Shown here: positions 18,236 through 26,317 of the stretch, one piece after another
Layout of the letters: every line of letters begins with the position of its first letter
Position numbering within the stretch: position 1 is the first letter of the stretch
Translations under genes and position numbers: made by a program
DNA from: Flavobacteriales bacterium
Lineage (GTDB): Bacteria; Bacteroidota; Bacteroidia; Flavobacteriales; Flavobacteriaceae
NCBI GenBank assembly: GCA_011524915.1
Contig: WTJH01000033.1
Coordinates: 1 to 32,018 of the forward strand
DNA length: 32,018 nucleotides
Reading direction: 5' to 3'
Notes under the pieces: generated by a model
Databases searched by the model: none
Told to the model about the DNA's origin: nothing
The model's input: the letters and a program-made list of their open reading frames with translations, nothing else

Positions 18236-18872
18236 TGACCTCGAAAGCGATATTTACTGCATCTTCATCCACAATTATGGTAAATTCATTTGAAGTAGAA
18301 ATCACTTCATTGATATTTACCCCTTCCCAAGAAAGTCGCTGGAAGATAAAAAAGTATAAGCCGGGAATTTGAACATTTTCCATAGGCAATTTAACCGTGA
18401 TCGACGAGAGGTTTTCCACCTTGTCCAATCGATTTTCCTGCTGAAAGAACGTCTCCACTTCTGATGCAATATTGGCACTTACGATCATATTCATCTCGGC
18501 TACTCCACGAGAAGAGGTATAAAACACGTCCTTTTGCTGATCGATTTCTCGTAACAAAGCCGCCTGACACGTCAATAGGGTATCCGATACTTCAAAACAA
18601 TAATCCACCAATGAAGAACGTACGGTGATATCCCCTAAATTTTTAAGAACATGTACAATTTTATGAGTGGATAGAAACTCTAAATTTTCTGAGATTCGTT
18701 TCAGTGCCATAACTATGGCCCCGTTTTTAGCTGGCTTTCGAAGATTGTTTTCAATTTCGGGCTGGATCTGACGAGCGAGCGATGTCAGATTGATGATTCC
18801 TTGAGATAAGGCAGAGGACAAAAAAGGTTTGGACTTTACGTAGGCCAATACTTCAGAAGCGATGGTTTTCAT
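18213..18872 (-). CDS. Small ACT-domain protein, aspartate-kinase-like regulatory region without kinase domain
   Basis: 219 residues using ATG 18872 (MKTIASEVLAYVKSKPF). The track's upstream start adds an AT-rich stretch overlapping the promoter. The protein has an N-terminal helical region resembling winged-helix DNA-binding folds (about 1-75). The C-terminal half looks like paired ACT domains as in aspartokinase (LSSITVKLP to IPGLYFFIFQRLSWEGVNINEVISTSNEFTIIVDEDAVNIAFEVIKNL). No aspartokinase catalytic domain is present. Homologues are common in flavobacteria and are often mislabelled aspartate kinase. A role as an amino-acid sensor or regulator is inference. It is followed head-on by mfd with a 23-nt tail overlap. 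Confidence 0.7.
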   Translation of the reverse strand: MKTIASEVLAYVKSKPFLSSALSQGIINLTSLARQIQPEIENNLRKPAKNGAIVMALKRISENLEFLSTHKIVHVLKNLGDITVRSSLVDYCFEVSDTLLTCQAALLREIDQQKDVFYTSSRGVAEMNMIVSANIASEVETFFQQENRLDKVENLSSITVKLPMENVQIPGLYFFIFQRLSWEGVNINEVISTSNEFTIIVDEDAVNIAFEVIKNLKHL

Positions 18873-18887
18873 GGTTTTATTTTTATG

Positions 18888-18895
18888 CAAAGATA
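18888..18895 (-). promoter_or_regulatory. -7 box of the ACT-domain gene
   Basis: On the minus strand TATCTTTG is a full match to TAnnTTTG, ending 15 nt before the ATG at 18872. It lies in the 56-nt gap after yraN, so the gene can be transcribed independently. No TTTG is present at the exact -33 spacing. Confidence 0.5.
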
Positions 18896-18928
18896 TGGTT
18901 TTTAAACAAATTGTTTTAAATAAAACAA

Positions 18929-19288
18929 TCAAATGGCATTAAACGCATTCTTTAAATGCTTGATTTCCCACGATCCCCGAGAAAAATGGAGCGCAATCAC
19001 ATCAAAACGCACTTCCCAATCGATCTGAAATTGGTCCATATAAGCGTTTGTCGCTTCTACCAAATTTTGGATTTTCCGGCGGCTTACAAAAGTCTCTGGA
19101 GCCCCAAAATACAGCTTGGTACGCGCTTTCACTTCCACAATTACTAGAGTTTTATTTTGGGAGGCAATGATGTCTATTTCTTTGTAGCGCCACCGAAAAT
19201 TACGCGCCAAAATTTGATAGTTCTGTTGACGTAGATAATCAACGGCTCTTTGTTCGGCATATTTTCCTAGAGAAGCTGCTTTGGACAT
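18929..19288 (-). CDS. YraN (UPF0102) family nuclease-fold protein
   Basis: 119 residues, typical of the family. The core reads EIDIIASQNKTLVIVEVKAR, a PD-(D/E)XK-like signature (E37, D39, E52, K54) shared with Holliday-junction resolvases and restriction enzymes. The N-terminal GKYAEQRAVDYL and ILARNFRWR are also characteristic. The function of YraN proteins is not established; a role in DNA processing is inferred from the fold. The ATG is at 19288. The gene is divergent from metG across 80 nt and lies 56 nt upstream of the ACT-domain gene. Confidence 0.92.
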   Translation of the reverse strand: MSKAASLGKYAEQRAVDYLRQQNYQILARNFRWRYKEIDIIASQNKTLVIVEVKARTKLYFGAPETFVSRRKIQNLVEATNAYMDQFQIDWEVRFDVIALHFSRGSWEIKHLKNAFNAI

Positions 19289-19345
19289 AAATACGATCTT
19301 AGGGCATTGCTTAAGTTAGGAAAAGTATAAATACTGAAGAAGTCG

Positions 19346-19353
19346 TACTTTTG
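19346..19353 (+). promoter_or_regulatory. -7 box of metG
   Basis: TACTTTTG matches TAnnTTTG at every fixed position and ends 15 nt before the metG ATG at 19369. No TTTG is present at the -33 position. It is located in the 80-nt yraN/metG divergent region. The TTG used as start by the ORF track (19351) falls within this box. Confidence 0.5.
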
Positions 19354-19368
19354 GGAAAAATTTTTTGC

Positions 19369-21426
19369 ATGTCCAAAACGGCTTCAAAACTGACAATTAC
19401 TGCAGCACTTCCCTACACGAATGGTCCACTACATATTGGTCATTTGGCTGGGGTATATGTTCCGGCAGATATTTTTGCTCGCTACTGGAGAGCCCAAAAC
19501 AGGGAAGTAGCTTTTATATGTGGAAGTGACGAACACGGTGTCGCCATTTCTATGAAAGCACGAAATGAAGGAATCAGCCCTCAAGAAGTTATCGATACCT
19601 ACGACGGAATCATCCGTAAAGCGTTTCAGGATTTTGGTATTTCTTTTGATAATTATTCCCGAACCTCAAAGCCCGTTCATCACGAGACAGCGCAAGCATT
19701 TTTTAAAACCCTGCATCAAAAAGAAGTCTTTCAAGAAATTACTTCAGAGCAATTATACGATCCTGAAGCTCAAGCCTTTTTAGCCGATCGCTATGTTACG
19801 GGACAATGCCCGCAATGTGGGCATCCCGAAGCCTATGGCGACCAATGCGAAGCCTGTGGAAGCTCCTTAAACGCTACCGAACTCATTCAACCCAAATCCA
19901 CCCTGAGTGGAGCTACACCCGAGCTCAAAGAAACCAAACATTGGTTTTTACCCTTGGACCAATACGAATCCTTTATAGACGAATGGATTATTCAGGGACA
20001 TCGATCCGATTGGAAACCCAATGTATATGGACAAGTCAAGTCTTGGGTGGATAATGGCCTAAAACCCCGTGCCGTGACTCGGGACTTGGACTGGGGTATT
20101 CCTGTTCCTGTGGAGGGTGCCCAAGGAAAGGTGCTCTATGTATGGTTCGACGCGCCAATAGGCTATATCTCTTCTACCAAAGAATGGGCGGAACAGAACG
20201 GAAAAAACTGGGAAGATTATTGGAAAGACCCCCAGACCGAATTGGTTCATTTCATTGGAAAAGACAATATCGTTTTTCATTGTATCATCTTCCCAATCAT
20301 GCTCAAAGCTCATGGCGACTATATTTTACCCGAAAATGTCCCTGCCAATGAGTTTTTAAATCTGGAAGGAAAGAAAATTTCAACCTCTAAAAATTGGGCC
20401 GTTTGGCTCCATGAATACTTGGAAGAATTCCCAGAACAGCAAGATGTGTTGCGCTATGTTTTAACCGCTAATGCCCCTGAAACAAAAGACAATGATTTTA
20501 CTTGGAAGGACTTTCAGACCCGTAACAATAGTGAGTTGGTTGCTATTTATGGAAACTTTGTCAACCGGGTTTTAGTACTTTCCCAAAAATATTATGATGG
20601 AGTAGTCCCCGCAGCAGGAGATTATAAGTCACAAGATACTGCCCTTCTCGAAGCGGTAGGTTTGATGCCCGAAAAAATCGGGCAAGCGATTGAAAAGTAT
20701 CGCTTTCGTGAGGCATCACAAATTTTAATGCAGTTGGCCCGTTTAGGCAACAAGTATTTGGCAGATGAAGAGCCTTGGAAACAAATCAAAACCGATGCTG
20801 TTCGGGTGCAAACCATTATGCATACCGCCCTTCAAGTGACAGCAGCCTTGGCCGTATTAAGCGAACCCTTTTTACCGCATACCACTCAAAAACTCAAAAA
20901 AATGCTTCATTTGGATGCTCTTGGGTTGGACTGGCAAAACATCGCTACCGCACAAGAACTCCTCCCGAAAGATCACCAATTGGGGGAAGTCCAACTGTTG
21001 TTCCAAAGAATCGAAGATGCTTCTATTGAAGCACAAATTCAAAAATTGGAAACCACCCAAAACGATACAACTGCTATGACTTTTGAACCCCAAAAAGAAA
21101 GCATCCCCTTCGACACCTTTGAGGCTCTAGACCTACGAGTGGGTGAAATCAAAACTGCTCAAAGAGTCCCCAAAACAGATAAGCTTATGCAAATGGAGGT
21201 CGATTTAGGATACGAACAAAGAACCATAGTATCTGGAATTGCACAACACTTCGATGCCGCATCTTTAATCGGAAAAAAAGTAAGTGTGGTGGCGAATTTA
21301 GCCCCTCGGAAAATCCGCGGAGTGCAAAGCCAAGGGATGTTATTGCTCGCGGAGGACGCAGAAGGCCAATTGATTTTTATGAGTCCGGAAGACTCTAACC
21401 TACCTAACGGTGCAGTGATTCGGTAG
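19369..21426 (+). CDS. metG: Methionyl-tRNA synthetase with C-terminal tRNA-binding domain
   Basis: 685 residues; it charges tRNA-Met with methionine. I start at ATG 19369 (MSKTASKLTI), not at the track's TTG, which is in the promoter box. The HIGH motif is HIGH at 22-25. The zinc-knuckle cysteines are C147, C150, C160 and C163 (CPQCG to CEACG). The KMSKS loop is KISTS at about 336-340. From about 575 on there is an EMAP/Trbp111-like OB-fold that binds tRNA (FEALDLRVGEI to LAPRKIRGVQSQGML). All catalytic parts are intact. It ends at TAG, and the next gene starts one base later, so metG and the deacetylase-like gene are very likely co-transcribed. Confidence 0.97.
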   Translation: MSKTASKLTITAALPYTNGPLHIGHLAGVYVPADIFARYWRAQNREVAFICGSDEHGVAISMKARNEGISPQEVIDTYDGIIRKAFQDFGISFDNYSRTSKPVHHETAQAFFKTLHQKEVFQEITSEQLYDPEAQAFLADRYVTGQCPQCGHPEAYGDQCEACGSSLNATELIQPKSTLSGATPELKETKHWFLPLDQYESFIDEWIIQGHRSDWKPNVYGQVKSWVDNGLKPRAVTRDLDWGIPVPVEGAQGKVLYVWFDAPIGYISSTKEWAEQNGKNWEDYWKDPQTELVHFIGKDNIVFHCIIFPIMLKAHGDYILPENVPANEFLNLEGKKISTSKNWAVWLHEYLEEFPEQQDVLRYVLTANAPETKDNDFTWKDFQTRNNSELVAIYGNFVNRVLVLSQKYYDGVVPAAGDYKSQDTALLEAVGLMPEKIGQAIEKYRFREASQILMQLARLGNKYLADEEPWKQIKTDAVRVQTIMHTALQVTAALAVLSEPFLPHTTQKLKKMLHLDALGLDWQNIATAQELLPKDHQLGEVQLLFQRIEDASIEAQIQKLETTQNDTTAMTFEPQKESIPFDTFEALDLRVGEIKTAQRVPKTDKLMQMEVDLGYEQRTIVSGIAQHFDAASLIGKKVSVVANLAPRKIRGVQSQGMLLLAEDAEGQLIFMSPEDSNLPNGAVIR

Positions 21427-21427
21427 A

Positions 21428-22330
21428 ATGCTTCCGATAGCTTTTGATCCGACCTATGTTTTGCAATTGCCAGAAGGGCATCGGTTCCCTATGGATAAAT
21501 ACGAGCTTTTACCTCAGCAATTGTTGCATGAAGGCTCTTGCGAACCCACTGATTTTTTTATTCCTAAAACCGCTTCGCTTGATGATATTCTAAGAACTCA
21601 TGACTCTTCTTATGTTCAGCGGTTAACAGAAGGATCCTTGGATAAGAGTGAAATCAGAAAAATAGGTTTCCCCTGGTCTCCGGCCATGGTTGCACGTGAA
21701 TTTCTGATCGCCGGAGGAACCATTGAGGCCGTCCAATTGGCACAGATCCATGGGATTGCTATGAATATTGCGGGAGGCACACATCATGCCTATCCCAGTC
21801 ATGGAGAGGCCTTTTGTATGCTGAACGATCAGGCCATTGCAGCCCATTGGCTTTTGGCGCATCAAAAAGCCCAAAAAATACTGATCTTGGATCTGGATGT
21901 CCATCAAGGAAATGGAACGGCAGTAATCTTTCAGAACCATCCGGCCGTGTACACCTGTTCTGTTCATGGAGCTAAAAACTACCCCTTCCGAAAAGAAAAA
22001 AGCGACTTGGATATCGGTCTGGAAGACCAAACCTCTGACGAAGCTTATCTAAATATAGTAGATGGTCTACTCCCCAAGCTATGGGAAGAAGTCAAGCCTG
22101 ATTTTGTGTTTTACCTCAGCGGAGTGGACGTATTGGCATCCGATAAATTGGGCCGTTTAGGATTAAGCATCGAGGGGTGTAAACTCCGCGACCAAAAGGT
22201 ACTTGAATTCTTTTGGCGCAAAAATATTCCCCTAAGTTGCAGTATGGGTGGAGGCTATTCTCCAGACATTAAACATATTGTGGAAGCTCATGCCAATACC
22301 TACAGAATTGCCAAAGCACTAACAGACTAA
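21428..22330 (+). CDS. Histone deacetylase superfamily amidohydrolase
   Basis: 300 residues, the arginase/deacetylase fold. The zinc-hydrolase residues are visible: the His pair in GGTHHAY (H119, H120), DLDVHQGNG (D157, H159), SGVDVLASD (D234) and the transition-state Tyr in MGGGYSPD (Y277). Bacterial relatives resemble HDAC11-like or acetoin-utilisation AcuC-like proteins and may remove acyl groups from proteins, polyamines or other amines. The substrate cannot be told from sequence. It begins one base after the metG stop. Its 3' end faces the CBS gene with a 2-nt gap. Confidence 0.9.
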   Translation: MLPIAFDPTYVLQLPEGHRFPMDKYELLPQQLLHEGSCEPTDFFIPKTASLDDILRTHDSSYVQRLTEGSLDKSEIRKIGFPWSPAMVAREFLIAGGTIEAVQLAQIHGIAMNIAGGTHHAYPSHGEAFCMLNDQAIAAHWLLAHQKAQKILILDLDVHQGNGTAVIFQNHPAVYTCSVHGAKNYPFRKEKSDLDIGLEDQTSDEAYLNIVDGLLPKLWEEVKPDFVFYLSGVDVLASDKLGRLGLSIEGCKLRDQKVLEFFWRKNIPLSCSMGGGYSPDIKHIVEAHANTYRIAKALTD

Positions 22331-22332
22331 AT

Positions 22333-22794
22333 CTACCAAGTCTGGCTTTTCATATTTAGGGCTGCAATAACAATATCTTTCCGGCTCACCTGCCCTACTA
22401 ATTTATTGTTTTGTAGGACGGGAAACCGTCGTCGACTGGTTTTGGAAAAACGATCCGCAGCTTCAAAAATACTTAGACCTGCATCTACCGTGTCTACCTC
22501 TGAAGACATAAAATTGGCTACGGATTTATCCAAGATCGGCATATTGAAATAGCGACTTTCGGAAATCTGCTTCATACAATCGGCTTCTGAAATCACGCCA
22601 ATCAATTGACCCGCTTCATTGACTACTGGACCTCCAGATATTCGATGTTTGACAAAGGCACGCATCACTTCATGGATGGTCTGTTCTGGTGTAAAAACAA
22701 CCAAATTTCGAGTCATAATATCGGACACCAAAAAGCTTTTTGCTCGCTGTCGGGTGGGTTTAACTTTTGCTGCTATAAAATTCTTAATCGGCAT
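22333..22794 (-). CDS. CBS-domain pair protein
   Basis: 153 residues made almost entirely of two CBS motifs (about 22-75, VSDIMTRNLVVFTPEQTIHEVM to GVISEADC; and about 88-145, VANFMSSEVDTVDAG to GQVSRKDIV). Tandem CBS modules usually bind adenosyl nucleotides and act as energy or ligand sensors. No fused catalytic, channel or DNA-binding domain is present, so the partner is unknown. The basic N-terminus (PIKNFIAAKVKPTRQRAK) is not a signal peptide. It is divergent from the YeeZ-like gene across 104 nt, and convergent with the deacetylase gene. Confidence 0.88.
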   Translation of the reverse strand: MPIKNFIAAKVKPTRQRAKSFLVSDIMTRNLVVFTPEQTIHEVMRAFVKHRISGGPVVNEAGQLIGVISEADCMKQISESRYFNMPILDKSVANFMSSEVDTVDAGLSIFEAADRFSKTSRRRFPVLQNNKLVGQVSRKDIVIAALNMKSQTW

Positions 22795-22799
22795 GGTTC

Positions 22800-22825
22800 T
22801 ATGATTTTAAATTAATATAATCATA
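22800..22825. repeat. AT-rich 7-bp inverted repeat upstream of the CBS gene
   Basis: TATGATT, 12 nt, AATCATA: a perfect 7-bp dyad. It lies 5 nt upstream of the CBS gene start, inside the divergent region with the YeeZ-like gene. It could be an operator, but the local A/T richness makes a chance match plausible. Confidence 0.35.
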
Positions 22826-22898
22826 ATTCATCAAAATTCCAATTATTTTTTTGTCATATTCTACATTTATATGCTTAATTATTTATTATTTCGCAGCA

Positions 22899-23705
22899 AT
22901 GCAAGCACAAAAAATTGGGGTCATTGGTTGTGGATGGTTGGGAACAGCCTTAGCAAAAGAACTGATTTCTCAAGAGTATCAGGTTTTGGGATCTACAACC
23001 CAAAAAATTAAATTGAAGGCCTTAAAGGCATCCAATATAGAGGCGGTTTTACTCGAATTTGATCCCTCAGGAATACAAGGTCCCCTAGATCCTTTTCTGG
23101 ATTGTACAGCCCTGGTAATCGGCATTCCTCCAAAACTGAGAAAAAAATCTCCTGCGGAATACCTAAAGATCGTATCCGTATTATCGGAGGGTTTAAAAAG
23201 CTATACTGGCCAACTGATTTTTTTAAGTTCTACAGCTGTGTATTCAGGAAAAGAGGGTTTGTGCTTGGCGCAAGAACTGTTCAAGGCAGAAAATCAAAGG
23301 GCTGAGTCGCTATTGGAGGCCGAAACACAAATCCGCCACAACTTTCCACAAGCACTCATTTTACGTTTGGGAGGGCTCATGGGCCCCCAAAGACACCCCA
23401 TCCGTCAGTTGGAAGGAAAGACATTACTCAACCCCGAAAGCCGAATCAATTTTATCCATCAAAAAGATGCTGTGGCAGCAATTATCCATAGTATAAAACA
23501 TTCGGTATCCGCTTCTGTGTATAATCTGGTAGGTCCAGATCATCCTAAAAGAGGGGAATATTATCCGAAAATGGCAGATCGCTTTGGCTTTAAGAGCCCG
23601 AGATTTGGAGATCAAATCGAAAACATCAGAATTGTTGATCATTCAGCTTTTTGTCTCGATACCGGATTTGAATATCAAATCACTGACCTATTTCGTCTGG
23701 ATTAA
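22899..23705 (+). CDS. YeeZ-like NAD(P)-binding SDR-family reductase
   Basis: 268 residues from ATG 22899 (MQAQKIGVIGCGWLG). The track's upstream start adds a hydrophobic AT-coded stretch that is not family-like. The Rossmann motif is GCGWLG at the N-terminus. LIFLSSTAVYSG is the active-site strand, and LRLGGLMGPQRHP, NFIHQKDAVAAI and FGFKSPRF follow. The pattern closely follows E. coli YeeZ, a protein of unknown substrate annotated as a putative epimerase or reductase. The YxxxK pair of classical SDRs is not evident. Its 3' end overlaps the convergent lipoprotein gene by 26 nt. No perfect promoter box was found. Confidence 0.8.
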   Translation: MQAQKIGVIGCGWLGTALAKELISQEYQVLGSTTQKIKLKALKASNIEAVLLEFDPSGIQGPLDPFLDCTALVIGIPPKLRKKSPAEYLKIVSVLSEGLKSYTGQLIFLSSTAVYSGKEGLCLAQELFKAENQRAESLLEAETQIRHNFPQALILRLGGLMGPQRHPIRQLEGKTLLNPESRINFIHQKDAVAAIIHSIKHSVSASVYNLVGPDHPKRGEYYPKMADRFGFKSPRFGDQIENIRIVDHSAFCLDTGFEYQITDLFRLD

Positions 23706-24192
23706 GATCCAAAGTAGAAGAAGCTGTATCTATGCTTTCCAAACGGTTGTGAAGCGCTCGAACGGCTGTATACAGTTGTTCTAGTGACGAATGCAATAGG
23801 GTACTATCGCTTTTAAAGGCTGCGTATCGGGCTTGCATAATCATGGTATGCATAACTTTCATACGACCGCGGATAGGAGCCTGCTCATAGCTCAGCGGAA
23901 AGGGTTTTTTGATGATTTGTAGGCTTTGCTTTTCCAAGTCAATTAAAAATACATCTAAGCCCTCGGGACGCAATTGTTCCAAATTCCGCAGCTTGGAATA
24001 CAGTTCTATATATTCGGGCCAAACGGGTTTTTGCTGTGTTGTAAAAAAGGTGCTATCGACCGCTGCTAATTTTTCTAAAGAAGGCAGTTGCAAACGGGGC
24101 TTTTCTGCAGGCTTAGTCTTAGATTGCTCCGATGGAGACTGACAGCTCCAAAAAACAAAAAAGCACAGTAAAAATCGAATATAAACGTTCAT
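23680..24192 (-). CDS. Putative lipoprotein of unknown function, last gene of the carotenoid operon
   Basis: 170 residues from ATG 24192; the longer track ORF extends into cruF and is rejected. The N-terminus MNVYIRFLLCFFVFWSCQSPSEQ is a short basic-hydrophobic signal with Cys17 in a relaxed lipobox, so it is probably a lipoprotein. The remainder is hydrophilic and helical, with LEKLAAVDSTFF, YSKLRNLEQLRPEG and a C-terminal region likely to form helical pairs (SSLEQLYTAVRALHNRL). I do not recognise a family. The start is 8 nt after the cruF stop, on the same strand, so it is almost certainly co-transcribed with crtA, crtD and cruF. Its tail overlaps the YeeZ-like gene by 26 nt. Confidence 0.7.
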   Translation of the reverse strand: MNVYIRFLLCFFVFWSCQSPSEQSKTKPAEKPRLQLPSLEKLAAVDSTFFTTQQKPVWPEYIELYSKLRNLEQLRPEGLDVFLIDLEKQSLQIIKKPFPLSYEQAPIRGRMKVMHTMIMQARYAAFKSDSTLLHSSLEQLYTAVRALHNRLESIDTASSTLDLNPDEIGQ

Positions 24193-24200
24193 AAAAATCT

Positions 24201-24845
24201 TTAAGCGGAAAAGATACGCATCAGCAAAATTAAAAAGAATAGCACTTGTAGGGTGTACAAGTTTACGGCATATAAAAAAGGAGGCTTTAAGCGAAGGAAT
24301 TGAAAGAGTACATGTAGAGGTAAAGCCACTAAAGCCCAACCGAAATAGTTCTGTAGGGGTGCTGTTCCCCCTTTAAACTCCCAAAAATCCAATACGGGAG
24401 CCATGGGCTCGATCAAAAGGTCTAAAAAGAGCATTAAACCCACCCCCAAAAGGACACGCCCCCAGATGGACTCTACCATTTCGGTGGCTATGATTCCTGT
24501 AATTACCGTTAGCATACTCCAATTGATTCCTATAAACCAGGGAACTCCTTTCCAATGGGGTCCTAGGGCACCTCCATAGACATAGTCTCCAAAAATAAGT
24601 CCGTAGTTTACACCCAAATATTCCGATAACATTCCTGCTGTAAAGGCAGCCAAATAGACCCAAATAATTTTTGGTGTTTGAAAGGTACACCAAATCAACA
24701 AGGCAAAACTAATTCCAAGATTGAGGGGAGTGGCACTTACAAACCATTCGGCATCTCCATAAATAATCCCTAAAATTCCACTTAAATGAAATAGCCAAAT
24801 CAGAAAGATGGCCACATGAGTTTTCGAAATTTGAGTCCTATTCAT
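24201..24845 (-). CDS. cruF: CruF-like carotenoid 1,2-hydratase (DUF422), multi-pass membrane protein
   Basis: 214 residues with about six hydrophobic segments (for example HVAIFLIWLFHLSGILGI, LNLGISFALLIWC, LTVITGIIATEMV, VLLGVGLMLFLDLL and VLFFLILLMRIF). Conserved DUF422 features are SEYLGVNYGLIFGDYVYGGALG, WKGVPWFIGINW and LIEPMAPVLDFWEF to NYFGW. CruF-type enzymes add water across the 1',2' double bond of the psi-end, giving the tertiary 1'-hydroxyl found in myxol, saproxanthin and flexixanthin. It starts 6 nt after the crtD stop and stops 8 nt before the lipoprotein gene. The DUF422 assignment is firm. The exact hydratase reaction follows from the crtD and crtA neighbours. Confidence 0.85.
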   Translation of the reverse strand: MNRTQISKTHVAIFLIWLFHLSGILGIIYGDAEWFVSATPLNLGISFALLIWCTFQTPKIIWVYLAAFTAGMLSEYLGVNYGLIFGDYVYGGALGPHWKGVPWFIGINWSMLTVITGIIATEMVESIWGRVLLGVGLMLFLDLLIEPMAPVLDFWEFKGGTAPLQNYFGWALVALPLHVLFQFLRLKPPFLYAVNLYTLQVLFFLILLMRIFSA

Positions 24846-24851
24846 CGGAAG

Positions 24852-26315
24852 CTATGGGATTAAATCGGCTGTGATTTTGGCTGAAAGTAAACACAAAGGA
24901 ATACCTCCCCCCGGATGAACACTGCCCCCACAAAAGTATAGGTTTTTCAATTGCCGACTAAAATTGGGATGACGTAAAAATGCGGCCATAGCATTATTGC
25001 TGGAGGCCCCATAAAGGGCTCCAAGATAGGATTGGGTTTTTTCCTGAATTAAAGGGGGAGTTAAGACCGTTTCTGTACGGATAAATGAGGCTACAGAAAC
25101 CCCTAAAATTTGTTCTACTTTGGCCAAAACTCTTGTCCGTAGTTGGGTCACGAGCTCATCCCAATCCTGCCCATGATCGGCAGGGGTATTGATCATAACA
25201 AACCAGTTTTCGCCCCCTTCGGGAGCGTCTTCAGGAACGTCTTTGGAACTAATATTGATATATACCGTTGGATCTTCGGCAATATTGCGCTCCTTAAATA
25301 TCTGTTGAAACTCTTGCTTGTAGTCTTCAGAAAATAGAATGTTGTGCAAGTCTAATTCTGGAAAATTGCGTTCCACTCCCCAATAAAAAATAACCGCTGA
25401 ACTGGATCGTTCCTGTTTTAAAATGTGTTCTGGAGCTTTCAGCTCTGGCAGCAGCCGCTTGTAGGTTGGGAAAATATCCATATTTGAAATGACAAGGTCT
25501 GCCGGAAAAAAAGCAGTGGCTGTCTGCACTCCAGTAGCACGATTGCCCTCGGTTCGAATGGCTTGAACTGCTGAGTTAAAGTTGAATTGTACTCCCATTC
25601 GCTTCGCTAATTGATAGACGGCTTCTGTAATCTGAACCATTCCCCCTTCGGGGATAAACGTCCCGTAGGCCTGTTCTAAATGCTGAACGAGCGTCATCAT
25701 TCCAGAGGTTTGATAGGGATCGGAACCGTTGTAGGTTGCAAAGCGATCAAAAAACTGAACCAAATGAGGTTCTTTTAATTGTTTTTGATTGGTCCGATGC
25801 AAACTGGATAAGAGATCGTATCGATGTAGGTTTGCTAAAGCTTTGAGCGTATCGGCACTCAAAAGCGTACTTTTTTTATGGAGCGACTTCTCTAAAAAAA
25901 GTGGAGCTGTCCTATCGTACTTTCGTTGGGCCCTTTTGAGGTACTTTTTTAATCGATCTTGAGGGACTTGGAGTTTGGTCTCCACTTCCGCTGCAAATTT
26001 TTCGGGGTCTCCATAAGCGGTTAAGCGGGTGCTATCGGGCCAGAAATATTGACACGCAATCTCTTTCTTTTTATAATTGAAATGATCTCGAGGATTTTCT
26101 CCTACCAATTCAAAAAGCGCATCGACAAAGTGAGGCATGGTAAATAAAGAAGGACCTGCATCGAATCGATACCCTTGATCTTCAAAAGCACTGAGTTTTC
26201 CTCCCGGATAGGGGTTTGTTTCGAAAACCTCGACTGTATATCCTTTATGCGCTAAACGAACACTAGTGGCTAAGCCCCCAATTCCAGCCCCGATGACGAT
26301 GGCGCGTTTACTCAT
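24852..26315 (-). CDS. crtD: CrtD-type 1'-hydroxycarotenoid 3',4'-desaturase
   Basis: 487 residues, an FAD-dependent amine-oxidase-fold desaturase. The dinucleotide motif is IGAGIGGLATSVRLAHKG (8-25), followed by NPYPGGKLS. The segment RFATYNGSDPYQT (191-203) resembles the CrtD signature and not that of phytoene desaturases. The C-terminal FAD motif is LYFCGGSVHPGGGIPLCLLSAK. CrtD enzymes introduce a 3,4 double bond next to a 1-hydroxyl group; a marine flavobacterial one acts in myxol formation. The start is 2 nt after the crtA stop and cruF follows after 6 nt. A CrtI-type function is the main alternative, but a separate CrtI-like gene lies across the divergent promoter. Confidence 0.87.
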   Translation of the reverse strand: MSKRAIVIGAGIGGLATSVRLAHKGYTVEVFETNPYPGGKLSAFEDQGYRFDAGPSLFTMPHFVDALFELVGENPRDHFNYKKKEIACQYFWPDSTRLTAYGDPEKFAAEVETKLQVPQDRLKKYLKRAQRKYDRTAPLFLEKSLHKKSTLLSADTLKALANLHRYDLLSSLHRTNQKQLKEPHLVQFFDRFATYNGSDPYQTSGMMTLVQHLEQAYGTFIPEGGMVQITEAVYQLAKRMGVQFNFNSAVQAIRTEGNRATGVQTATAFFPADLVISNMDIFPTYKRLLPELKAPEHILKQERSSSAVIFYWGVERNFPELDLHNILFSEDYKQEFQQIFKERNIAEDPTVYINISSKDVPEDAPEGGENWFVMINTPADHGQDWDELVTQLRTRVLAKVEQILGVSVASFIRTETVLTPPLIQEKTQSYLGALYGASSNNAMAAFLRHPNFSRQLKNLYFCGGSVHPGGGIPLCLLSAKITADLIP

Positions 26316-26317
26316 GT

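Noticed and set aside
18896-18925. Imperfect TTTTAAACAA / TTGTTTTAAA palindrome upstream of the ACT-domain gene
   Set aside because: It is A/T-rich with a mismatch, and could arise by chance in this intergenic DNA.
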